Positions 56,760 to 64,000 of a stretch of 64,000 bases of DNA are shown piece by piece. The DNA comes from Puerhibacterium puerhi (lineage in GTDB: Bacteria; Actinomycetota; Actinomycetes; Actinomycetales; Cellulomonadaceae): assembly GCF_009846865.1 (NCBI RefSeq), contig NZ_WUWN01000008.1, positions 62,001-126,000 on the forward strand. The letters are read 5' to 3'. Both the position numbers and the translations under genes were made by a program. The notes under the pieces were generated by a model, which saw only the letters and a program-made list of their open reading frames with translations, searched no databases and had not been told where the DNA came from. Positions within the stretch are counted from its first letter, which is position 1. Each line of letters opens with the position of its first letter.

Positions 56760-59700
56760 TCAGCCGGCCGAGCCCTCCAGCGCGTCCTCGGCCGCCACGG
56801 CCGCCTCCAGCGCCGCCTGCAGGCGCTGCTGAGCCTCGCCGTAGGCCGCGAAGTCGCCCTCCTGCAGCGCCGCCTGGCCGTCCTGCATGGCCTCGTTGGC
56901 GTCCGCCAGCGCGGCGTCCAGGCGAGCCCGGGCGTCGCCGGTCGGGGCCGGCGCCGGCTCCTCGGAGGTGCTCGGCGACGGGGACGCGGACGGCTGCGGC
57001 TCCGTGGCGCCGTCACCCTCGACCGGCGCCGTGGGTGCCTCGTCCTGGGCGTTGCCCTGCGCGTCGCCGGCGTCGGCGCCCGAGTCGCCGCCGAACACCT
57101 GGTCGAGCGCCTCGTCCAGCGTCTCGGCGTACCCGGTCTGGTCGCCGAAGGCGACGAGCACGCGGCGCAGCAGCGGGAACTGCGTGCCGGTGGCCGACTG
57201 GATGTAGACCGGCTGCACGTACAGCAGGCCGCCGCCGACGGGCAGCGTCAGCTGGTTGCCTCTGACCACCGACGACGAGCCGCGCTCGAGGATGTTGAGC
57301 TGCTCGGAGATCGTCGGGTTCGAGTCGAAGTTGTTCTGCACCTGCCCCGGGCCCGGCACGGTCAGGTCGCGCGGCAGCTCCAGCAGCCGGAGCTTGCCGT
57401 AGTCCGGCGATCTCTGACCGGCCTCCGACCCGGCCTCGGCGTCGACCGCCAGGAAGCCGGTGAGGATCTGCCGGTTGGAGTTACCGCCGGGGATGAAGGT
57501 GCTGGTCAGCGAGAACGCCGGGCTGTCCTGGCCGGGCATCTGCAGCGTCAGGTAGTACGGCGGCTGCAGCGGCGCGTTCTCGCCGGACTCGGTCGGGTCC
57601 GTGGGGTTGGCCCAGAAGTCCTGGCCGGAGAAGAACTGCTCGGCGTCGGTGACGTGGTAGTCGCGCAGCAGGGTGCGCTGCACCTTGAACAGGTCCTCCG
57701 GGTAGCGCAGGTGGCTCATCAGGTCGCCGGAGATCTCCGACATCGGCTGCACCGAGGTCGGGAAGATGCTCTCCCACGCCTTGAGGACCGGGTCGTTCGG
57801 CTCCCACGCGTAGAGGTCCACCGAGCCGTCGTAGGCGTCGACCGTGGCCTTGACGGAGTTGCGGATGTAGTTGACCTGCTCCGGCAGCTCCACCGGCGCA
57901 CCCTGCTGGGCGGCCAGCGTGAGGGAGTCGGCCACCGACTCCTGCAGCGGCGTGGACGTCGAGTACGGGTAGGCGTTCGACGTCGTGTACGCGTCGACGA
58001 TCCACTTCACGCGCCCGTCGACGACCGCGGGGTAGACGCGGTTGTCGAGCGTCAGCCACGGCGCCACCTTGGCCACGCGCTCCTGCGGGTCACGGTCGTA
58101 GAGGATCTGCGACTCGCTCGTGACGCGGTCGGAGAACAGGATCTCCTGGGCGCCGAACTTCAGCGCGTACAGCACCTTCGTGGCGAGGTTGCCGATGCTC
58201 GGGCCGGCCGTGACCTCCTCGGTCGGGAAGGTCGTGTTGACCTGGCCGCCGCCCTCCTCGTCGTCCGCCTGGTAGTCGAGCTCCCACGGCTCGGCGTCGT
58301 CCGGCGCGCCGACGATGGAGTACGTCTGGGTGCTGGGGCTGAAGTAGATCCGCGGCTCGTACTCCTCCGCACCGGTCAGCGCGCCCTCGGTGGGGATCCC
58401 GCCCTCGAAGAACGCCGGGCGCCCGTCCGGGCCCGGCTGGTCGCCGTAGGCCGCCACGACGCCGTAGCCGTGGGTGAACACCGTGTGGTCGTTGACCCAG
58501 TTGCGCTGGTTGGCGCCCAGCCCGTCGAGGTTGAGCTCGCGGACCGCGATGACGGTGTCGCGCGACTCGCCGTCCACGGTGTACCGGTCGACCGCGAGGT
58601 TCTCGGTGAAGTCGTAGTACTGCTTGTTCTGCTGCAGCTGGCGGAACGACGGGCTGACCACCTGCGGGTCGAGCAGGCGGATGGAGGCCGCGGTCTCGGC
58701 GTCCTCGCGCAGCGCGCCGGCCTCGGCCTGCGTCGTCGCCTCGTACGGCTGGGTCTCGACGTCGTCGAGGCCGAACGCGGTCAGCGTCGAGTCGATGTTG
58801 CGCTGGATGAACTCCGCCTCGAGCTCCTGGGCGTTCGGCGTCACCTGGAAGCGCTGCACCACCGCCGGGTAGATGCCGCCGATGGCGACGGCCGAGACGA
58901 CCATCAGGCCCACGCCGATCGCCGGCAGGCGCCAGTTGCCGCGGAACGCGGCGATGAGGAACAGCACGGCGACCAGCACCGCCACGCCGGCGAGGATCGC
59001 CTTGGACGGGATCACCGCGTGCACGTCGGAGTACGACGCGCCGTCGAACTTCTCGCCCGACGACGTGAGCACCGAGTAGCGGTCCAGCCAGTAGTTCGCG
59101 GCCAGCAGGATCATGAACACCGCGGCCAGGACGGCCAGGTGGATCCGCGCCGCGCGGGTCGTGCGGGGCGTGCCCGGGGGCACGGGACCCACGCGCAGGC
59201 CGCCGTACAGGTAGTGCGTCACCAGCGCGGCGATCGCCGAGACCACGACGACGGAGATCAGCAGCCCGACGCCGAAGCGCAGCGCCGGCAGCTGGAACAC
59301 GTAGAACCCGTGGTCGATGTTGAACTGCGGGTCCTCCGTGCCGAAGGGCTGGGAGTTGATCGCCAGCAGCGCGGAGCGCCACTGCGCGGCGGCGGCCACG
59401 CCGGCGAAGAAGCCGACGACGACGGGCGCGGCGATGGTCACGACGCGGCGCAGCGGCTCGACGGCCTCGCGGTACTGGTCGAGCGTGGCCTGCTCCGGCG
59501 TCGTCGGCGCGTAGACGGGGCGCGCCCGGTACGCGGCGGCGAACGACCAGTACACCGGCCCGGCCATGAGGACGAAGCCGATCGCGAACAGCACGGCGCG
59601 GGCGATCCACTGGGTCCACACCACGCGCTCGAACCCGAGTGCGTCGAACCACATCACCTCGGTCCAGAACTGGGCGAGGATCAGCACCGCGGCCACGACC

Positions 59701-59795
59701 GCCGCCAGCACCGCGACCGTGATGACGATCGGGCTGCGGCGGCGCCGCGACGGCGGCGGTCCGGGACGACGGGGTGGGGCGAAGGACACGGGCAC
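56760..59795 (-). CDS. UPF0182 family integral membrane protein
   Basis: 1011 residues. Seven membrane helices in the first 330 residues (SPIVITVAVLAAVVAAVLILAQ, FAIGFVLMAGPVYWSFAAAY, and so on), then a large extracytoplasmic domain with family motifs NYWLDRY, FVHDHTVFTHGYGVVAA-type segment, RIYFSP, YWEPNDP-like and GGNSNRQ. A C-terminal acidic, Ala-rich tail (about 905-1011) contains a coiled-coil-like stretch. GTG start; a second GTG two codons later is equally possible. Function unknown, conserved across actinobacteria beside PDZ-Lon and DUF2342 genes, as here. Confidence 0.92.
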   Translation of the reverse strand: MPVSFAPPRRPGPPPSRRRRSPIVITVAVLAAVVAAVLILAQFWTEVMWFDALGFERVVWTQWIARAVLFAIGFVLMAGPVYWSFAAAYRARPVYAPTTPEQATLDQYREAVEPLRRVVTIAAPVVVGFFAGVAAAAQWRSALLAINSQPFGTEDPQFNIDHGFYVFQLPALRFGVGLLISVVVVSAIAALVTHYLYGGLRVGPVPPGTPRTTRAARIHLAVLAAVFMILLAANYWLDRYSVLTSSGEKFDGASYSDVHAVIPSKAILAGVAVLVAVLFLIAAFRGNWRLPAIGVGLMVVSAVAIGGIYPAVVQRFQVTPNAQELEAEFIQRNIDSTLTAFGLDDVETQPYEATTQAEAGALREDAETAASIRLLDPQVVSPSFRQLQQNKQYYDFTENLAVDRYTVDGESRDTVIAVRELNLDGLGANQRNWVNDHTVFTHGYGVVAAYGDQPGPDGRPAFFEGGIPTEGALTGAEEYEPRIYFSPSTQTYSIVGAPDDAEPWELDYQADDEEGGGQVNTTFPTEEVTAGPSIGNLATKVLYALKFGAQEILFSDRVTSESQILYDRDPQERVAKVAPWLTLDNRVYPAVVDGRVKWIVDAYTTSNAYPYSTSTPLQESVADSLTLAAQQGAPVELPEQVNYIRNSVKATVDAYDGSVDLYAWEPNDPVLKAWESIFPTSVQPMSEISGDLMSHLRYPEDLFKVQRTLLRDYHVTDAEQFFSGQDFWANPTDPTESGENAPLQPPYYLTLQMPGQDSPAFSLTSTFIPGGNSNRQILTGFLAVDAEAGSEAGQRSPDYGKLRLLELPRDLTVPGPGQVQNNFDSNPTISEQLNILERGSSSVVRGNQLTLPVGGGLLYVQPVYIQSATGTQFPLLRRVLVAFGDQTGYAETLDEALDQVFGGDSGADAGDAQGNAQDEAPTAPVEGDGATEPQPSASPSPSTSEEPAPAPTGDARARLDAALADANEAMQDGQAALQEGDFAAYGEAQQRLQAALEAAVAAEDALEGSAG

Positions 59796-60107
59796 CTCAC
59801 TCGGGGCTTGCTCGGTTCGGACGGCCCGGCTCCGGCCGGCGGACCCCGGAGGGGCCGCCCTGAGAACAGGACCTCCCAGGGGAACGCCCCTGGTCGTTCC
59901 CAGGTTCCCACCGATCCCCCACGAGGTCAGCCCCGTCGGTCACGAAGTTGTCACGATCCGGTCACCAGCGCCGGCCGGAGCGTCCAGTCCGGGTGCGGAC
60001 CGGGTGCGGACCGGACGCCCGGAGGACGCCGGGCGGGCGTGGCCTGGACGCGACCGGCACGTGGGCGGGCCCGGCCTAGCCCCGGCCGGCACGACGTCGC
60101 GCCGCCG
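59796..60107. other. Spacer between UPF0182 and PDZ protease genes
   Basis: No gene in 312 bases. It has a small hairpin (CCAGGGG-aacg-CCCCTGG, 59876-59893) and on the minus strand GGGAAC (59909-59904), a 17-bp spacer and CGTT (59886-59883), which resembles an ECF-sigma promoter 88 bases before the UPF0182 start. Confidence 0.4.
59883..59909 (-). promoter_or_regulatory. Candidate ECF-sigma promoter of the UPF0182 gene
   Basis: GGGAAC-N17-CGTT on the minus strand, similar to the GGAAC / CGTT elements used by SigE/SigH-type factors. The elements partly overlap the hairpin, so chance is possible. Confidence 0.35.
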
Positions 60108-61247
60108 TCAGGAGCAGGTGGGCAGCCCGTCGGCCTGCCGTGCCCCGATCGCCTCGACCGCGTCCCGCGCCTCGGCCAGCGTGGCGACCCTGACCACGCG
60201 CAGGCCCTCGGGCACGTTGCTCACCACCTCGTCGCAGTTGTCCGCCGGCGCGAGGAACCACTCGGCGCCGTCGCGCTCCGCGCCGCGCAGCTTCTGCACG
60301 ATGCCGCCGATGGGCCCCACCCTGCCGTCGACGTCGATGGTGCCGGTGCCGGCCACGACAGCGCCGTCCAGCTCGTCCTCCGGGGTCAGCTCGTCGATGA
60401 TCGCGAGGGCGAACATCATCCCGGCGCTCGGGCCGCCGATGTCCTCGATCCGGATGGTCACGTCCACCGGGAAGTCGTAGTCCGCGGCGACGTAGACGCC
60501 CAGCGCGGCCCGCCCGTCGCCCTCGGTCGTCGTGACGGTCAGGTCCTCCGGGCGTCCGTCGCGCTCCACGCCCAGCACGACGTCGTCGCCCGGCGTCACG
60601 CCCGCCAGCAGGTCGAGCAGCTCGTCGTAGGTGGCGACGGGGTGCCCGTCGAGGCTGCGGATGACGTCGTCGGCGGCGACCACGTCCGCGGCCGGCGCGT
60701 CCTCGACGGCGCCCGCGACGGTGAGGGTCACCGGCACGTCGTACCCGAGCTCCGTCAGCGCGGCAGCCGTGGCGGCCTGCTGCGAGCTGGTCATCTGCGC
60801 GGCGCTCTGCTCCTGCTGCTCCTCGCGGCTGACCTGCTGCGGGAACACGACGGAGGCCGGCAGCGCGGCCCGGGACGGCGAGGCCCAGGCGAGCAGCGCG
60901 TCGCCGGCGAACACGTTGCTCACCGGCCCGCCACCCACCGAGACCGTGGTCAGGCGCAGCTCGCCGGTGGACGGATAGGTGCGCGCCCCCTGGACGTCGA
61001 CGAGCTGCTCCTCGCGCGCGTCGTCGCCCTCGCCCACGGTCTGGGTGCCGAGCGTGTTCTCCGTGGGCCCGGGCATGCGCACCGCGTACGCCGTCGGCAG
61101 CACCAGCGCGGCGGCCGCCAGCAGGGTCGTGAGCAGCAGCGACACACCGAGGGTCACGGTGCGGGGGCTCGCGGGCGGCACGGGCTGCGCGGCCGGCTCG
61201 GCGTCGTCCGGGAGCAGGGGCTGCGGGCCGGGAGGGGTGGACGTCAC
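60108..61247 (-). CDS. PDZ-domain Lon-like (S16) serine protease, membrane-anchored
   Basis: 379 residues. One membrane helix near 30-52, a PDZ domain (about 170-245, ELGYDVPVTLTVAGAVEDAPAADVVAADDVIRSLDG), then the S16 protease domain with the catalytic dyad Ser274 (GGPSAGMMF) and Lys319 (GGIVQKLRGA). The family (YlbL/Rv3194c-like) cleaves extracytoplasmic proteins. Start: GTG 61247 six bases after a GATGAT -10-like element; probably leaderless. It is transcribed in the same direction as UPF0182, which starts 312 bases after its stop. Confidence 0.9.
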   Translation of the reverse strand: MTSTPPGPQPLLPDDAEPAAQPVPPASPRTVTLGVSLLLTTLLAAAALVLPTAYAVRMPGPTENTLGTQTVGEGDDAREEQLVDVQGARTYPSTGELRLTTVSVGGGPVSNVFAGDALLAWASPSRAALPASVVFPQQVSREEQQEQSAAQMTSSQQAATAAALTELGYDVPVTLTVAGAVEDAPAADVVAADDVIRSLDGHPVATYDELLDLLAGVTPGDDVVLGVERDGRPEDLTVTTTEGDGRAALGVYVAADYDFPVDVTIRIEDIGGPSAGMMFALAIIDELTPEDELDGAVVAGTGTIDVDGRVGPIGGIVQKLRGAERDGAEWFLAPADNCDEVVSNVPEGLRVVRVATLAEARDAVEAIGARQADGLPTCS

Positions 61248-61321
61248 CGGCCCATCATCGCCGCTCGCTGCGCTCTGGGCGAAAGCCGGCACCGGCCGGC
61301 CCGGGCCGCCGTTGGCCTGGT

Positions 61322-61327
61322 TACGGT
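61322..61327 (+). promoter_or_regulatory. -10 box of the DUF2342 metalloprotease gene
   Basis: TACGGT at 61322-61327, leaving a leader of about 60 bases with a GAGGAG ribosome site before the ATG. Divergent from the PDZ protease. Confidence 0.4.
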
Positions 61328-61396
61328 GAGTGACGACGGCGCGGGGAGCCCCCGCCCGCGGCGCGCACGGCCGTCGACGACCCGAGGAGCACGCGA

Positions 61397-62950
61397 ATGA
61401 CCCCTGACCGACCCGGAGACGCCGCCGACAACGAGCGGATGCTGCGCGAGATGCTGCAGCAGCTGTTCGGCGACCGTGCCGACGAGGTGCTCGCCCAGAT
61501 GCGCGCCCAGGGGTTCGATCCCGCGGCGCTGGCCGGCGCCGGGATGCCCGACCCGGCGATGGTGCAGCAGGCCCTGGCCCAGGTGCAGCGCATGCTCGCC
61601 ACGCCGGGCGAGGGTCCCGTGAACACCGACGTGGCGCACGACCTGGCGCGCCAGGTGGCCGTCGCCGAGGGCGACCCGTCGCTCACCGGCGGGCAGGTCC
61701 GCGAGGCGACCGAGGCGCTCACGGTCGCCGAGCTGTGGCTGGACGCCGCCACGGGCCTGCCGCCGTCGGGCGGGCCGAAGCACGCCTGGAGCCGGTCGGA
61801 GTGGGTCGAGGCGACGCTGCCGGCGTGGAACGCGCTCGTGGCCCCGGTCGCCGCCTCCATGGCCGACGCGCTGGCCACCGTGCTGGCCGACCAGATGCCG
61901 GGCGGGATGGACCTGTCGATCGAGATGCCGGGCATGCCGGCCGGGGCGCTGGGCCCGCTCGGCGTGGGCGGCGGGCTCGGGGGCGGGCTCGGCGGCCTCG
62001 ACCCCGCGCAGCTCCTGCGCCGCCTGGGCTCCGCCGTCTTCGGCATGCAGGTCGGGCACGCAGCGGGCACGCTCTCGCGCGAGGTCTTCGGCGCCACCGA
62101 CGTCGGGGTCCCGCTGCTGCCCGGGCCCGGCACCGTGCTGGTGCCGACGAACGTGGCCGCGTTCGCCGAGGGCCTGGACGCCCCGGCCGAGGAGGTGCGG
62201 CTGTTCCTGGCGCTGCGCGAGGCCGCGCACGCCCGGCTCTTCGCGCACGTGCCGTGGGTGCGGGCGCACCTGCTCGGCCTGGTCGAGCAGTACGCCCGCG
62301 GCATCACCATCGACCTCGACGCGCTGGAGCAGCAGGTGCGCGACGTCGACCCCTCCGACCCCGACGCGCTGCGCCGGGCCCTGGCGGGCGGCGGGGTGTT
62401 CGGCGTCCAGCCCACCGAGGAGCAGAAGGCCACCCTGCTGCGGCTCGAGACGGCGCTCGCCCTCGTCGAGGGCTGGGTCGACGAGGTGACGGCGCAGGCC
62501 GCGCTCCCCCACCTGCCGCACGCGGTGGCGCTGCGCGAGATGCTCCGTCGCCGCCGCGCCGCGGGCGGGCCGGCGGAGGACACGTTCGCGTCGCTCGTCG
62601 GCCTCGAGCTGCGCCCGCGCCGCTCGCGCGACGCCGCCGCGCTGTTCGCGCGCGTCGCCCTGGCCGGCGGGGCCGAGGGCCGCGACGCCGTCTGGGACCA
62701 CCCCGACCTGCTGCCCGGCCCGATCGACCTCGACGACCCGGCGGGCTACCTCGCACGGCGCGAGGCGCAGTCGACGGCGCACCCCGACGTCGACGCCGCG
62801 CTGGCGCAGATCTTCGCCGCCGACGACGACGCGCCGGGTGACGAGCCGGCCGGGGGCGACGCGGGCGGGGGCGACGCGGCCGAGCCGGGCGACGGGGAGC
62901 CGGGCGACGGTCCCGACGCCGGGCCGTCGACGCCGGGCCGGCAGGGCTAG
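61397..62950 (+). CDS. DUF2342 zinc-dependent metalloprotease
   Basis: 517 residues of the DUF2342 / putative hydrolase (Rv3195-like) family. N-terminal helical segment (LREMLQQLFGDRADEVLAQM), Gly-rich linker at about 175-200, and the metal-binding-type REAAHARLFAHVPWVRAHLLGLVEQYARGI region near 275-305. A disordered Ala/Asp/Gly tail ends it. RBS GAGGAG. Its stop overlaps that of the M48 gene by four bases. The family was earlier grouped with F420 biosynthesis, without proof of activity here. Confidence 0.85.
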   Translation: MTPDRPGDAADNERMLREMLQQLFGDRADEVLAQMRAQGFDPAALAGAGMPDPAMVQQALAQVQRMLATPGEGPVNTDVAHDLARQVAVAEGDPSLTGGQVREATEALTVAELWLDAATGLPPSGGPKHAWSRSEWVEATLPAWNALVAPVAASMADALATVLADQMPGGMDLSIEMPGMPAGALGPLGVGGGLGGGLGGLDPAQLLRRLGSAVFGMQVGHAAGTLSREVFGATDVGVPLLPGPGTVLVPTNVAAFAEGLDAPAEEVRLFLALREAAHARLFAHVPWVRAHLLGLVEQYARGITIDLDALEQQVRDVDPSDPDALRRALAGGGVFGVQPTEEQKATLLRLETALALVEGWVDEVTAQAALPHLPHAVALREMLRRRRAAGGPAEDTFASLVGLELRPRRSRDAAALFARVALAGGAEGRDAVWDHPDLLPGPIDLDDPAGYLARREAQSTAHPDVDAALAQIFAADDDAPGDEPAGGDAGGGDAAEPGDGEPGDGPDAGPSTPGRQG

Positions 62951-63555
62951 CTGGAGGCGCCCGCCGGCGCGCGCCGGCCGGTGTCGTCCCCCAGCGACGC
63001 GACGGGATGCCCAGCGCCCGGGTCGGACCCGCCGTCCGCGGCGGGCGCGGCGTCCTGCACGAACGACACGCCGTCGAGGAACCCGCGGGCCCGGTCGGTG
63101 CGCGGGTAGCCCTCGAGCAGCCGCCAGAACTCCGGGCCGTGCCCGGAGTGCAGCAGGTGGGCGAGCTCGTGCAGCAGCACGTAGTCGATCACCCAGGACG
63201 GCATGCCCTGCACCCGGGTCGAGATGCGGATCGAGCCGTCGACGAGGGTGCACGACCCCCACCGACGGCCCTGGTTGGCCGACCACCGCACGCTGGTCGG
63301 TCGCGCCCTGCCCTCGAGGTACCGCTCGGACAGCTCGCGCGCCCGGGCCAGCAGCTCGTCGTCGGACGGGTGGCGCCGACGCTCCTTGTCCTCCAGCCGG
63401 GCCAGCATCTTCGCCACCCACTCCTGCTCCTGCGCGTGCGAGAACAGGGCGGGGATGGCGATGATGGTCCGGTCTCCGTCGCGGTAGGCGCTGACGGTCG
63501 CGGTACGCCGCCGGCTGCGGCGCACCTCGACGACCGTCGGCGCGTCTTGGGCCAC
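62947..63555 (-). CDS. M48/YgjP-like metallopeptidase (DUF45)
   Basis: 202 residues. Zinc motif HELAH (129-133) in YVLLHELAHLLHSGHGPEFW with the third ligand probably His139, and the YgjP-type SVRWSANQGRRWGSCTLVDGSIRIS lead-in (WGSC is the DUF45 hallmark). Soluble cytoplasmic. GTG start six bases after TACGGT, so leaderless; the long frame upstream is a shadow. Conserved neighbour of DUF2342 in actinobacteria. Confidence 0.9.
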   Translation of the reverse strand: MAQDAPTVVEVRRSRRRTATVSAYRDGDRTIIAIPALFSHAQEQEWVAKMLARLEDKERRRHPSDDELLARARELSERYLEGRARPTSVRWSANQGRRWGSCTLVDGSIRISTRVQGMPSWVIDYVLLHELAHLLHSGHGPEFWRLLEGYPRTDRARGFLDGVSFVQDAAPAADGGSDPGAGHPVASLGDDTGRRAPAGASS

Positions 63556-63561
63556 GCCTCG

Positions 63562-63567
63562 ACCGTA
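63562..63567 (-). promoter_or_regulatory. Leaderless-type -10 box of the M48-like gene
   Basis: TACGGT (minus strand), six bases before the GTG, identical in sequence and spacing to the LysR gene box. Confidence 0.5.
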
Positions 63568-63723
63568 GCCGAGAACCGGGCGGATGTGGTGGTCACCACA
63601 CCGGCCGGGCCCGCCCGCGCCCGCACCCTGGGTCCGGCCCCGTCCCCGCGGCGGCTCACGGCGCCGCCCCGTGCCTGTGGACGACCGCCGACGGCGCGCC
63701 GCCGCACCTGCGAGCCTGGCGGC

Positions 63724-64000
63724 ATGCCCGACGTCGTCATCCACCGCGGCCCGGCGCCCCGCCCGCCGGACCCGAGGCCGGACCGCCCCGGGGCCCCGGG
63801 TCGCACCGCGGCGCCCCCGCCCGCCCTTGCCCTCGACCGGGTGCGACTGCGTCCGGGGACCGTGGTGCTCGACCGCGGCGACGGGGAGGTCCAGCTCGGC
63901 ACGGACCCCCGGTGGGCGCTGCGCCTCGCCGGGCTGGACCGGGCCGAGGTGGCGTGGCTGCGCGACCTCGCCGCCCGCCGGCACGCCGGCCCTGCCACGG
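63724..64000 (+). CDS. Start of a gene, probably ThiF/TOMM-like protein, cut by the window end
   Basis: Open for 92 codons from ATG to the edge with no stop. After a Pro/Arg-rich leader the sequence shows LDRVRLRPGTVVLDRGDGEVQLGTDPRWALRLAGLDRAEVAWLRDL, like the N terminus of actinobacterial ThiF / TOMM precursor leader-binding proteins found near this locus. No clear ribosome site. The assignment is tentative since the enzymatic part lies outside. Confidence 0.5.
   Translation, partial: MPDVVIHRGPAPRPPDPRPDRPGAPGRTAAPPPALALDRVRLRPGTVVLDRGDGEVQLGTDPRWALRLAGLDRAEVAWLRDLAARRHAGPAT

Overview
The window is a contiguous piece of a very GC-rich chromosome. It shows near-saturated third-position GC, GTG starts, AGGAGG-type ribosome sites and many start codons sitting directly behind a TANNNT -10 box (leaderless style). 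The tRNA-fMet has the actinobacterial C1/T72 form. A UPF0182 / PDZ-Lon protease / DUF2342 / M48 block, a RamB-type regulator and an LAxTG sortase signal also point to Actinomycetota, probably Micrococcales of the Cellulomonas / Cellulosimicrobium type. That lineage is an inference; no rRNA or marker tree is available here. No prophage, CRISPR array, intact insertion sequence or plasmid gene was seen, and the region looks like stable chromosome.

Layout. 1-5.1 kb: end of a FUSC membrane protein, a PIN-PhoH ATPase, DUF1697 and the NhaA Na+/H+ antiporter. 5.1-16.2 kb: a C4-to-C2 carbon module. A LysR regulator diverges from an operon for a MHS-type transporter, 3-hydroxybutyrate dehydrogenase, two-subunit 3-oxoacid CoA-transferase and thiolase, which turns imported 3-hydroxybutyrate into acetyl-CoA. 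Next comes a RamB-like regulator diverging from isocitrate lyase and malate synthase (glyoxylate bypass). 16.3-28 kb: a large secreted phytase/esterase-like protein with an LAxTG tail, an alpha-glucosidase / sugar ABC-importer operon under a divergent ROK repressor, and a DrrAB-type ABC exporter.

28-31.3 kb: a cell-surface module of DUF4397 protein, class F-like sortase, ECF sigma factor and zinc anti-sigma factor. 31.3-35 kb: DUF779, acetaldehyde-type aldehyde dehydrogenase and a GAF-domain regulator, with unusual hairpins and tandem repeats in the spacers. 35-37.2 kb: sulfurtransferase-SufE operon and a zinc-ribbon protein. 37.2-43 kb: SBF-type transporter, KDG kinase-KDPG aldolase operon with divergent IclR regulator, UspA and an alanine/Na+ symporter. 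43-46.4 kb: an IS30-HTH/MarR fusion regulator diverging from DUF4097 and an ABC exporter. 46.5-53.6 kb: amino-acid binding lipoprotein, DUF1918/1876 protein, GGDEF-EAL protein, SigJ-like sigma factor with an FAD oxidoreductase, MT0933-like small protein, a secreted protein and GtrA. 53.9-64 kb: a second FUSC protein, tRNA-fMet, UPF0182, PDZ-Lon protease, DUF2342 metalloprotease, M48-type peptidase and the start of a further gene.

The observations most worth following are: (i) a CGAGA(T/C)AG motif shared by the 5' end of the ramB-like gene, a 20-21-bp-phased array between aceA and aceB, and a large hairpin next to the aldehyde dehydrogenase gene, suggesting a common C2 regulon; (ii) a repeated leaderless promoter form, TA(C/A)GGT-N6-8-start; (iii) the IS30-HTH/MarR fusion with a clear palindromic operator; (iv) several 13-19 bp intergenic minisatellites; and (v) an ECF sigma gene whose best-supported start codon is CTG.
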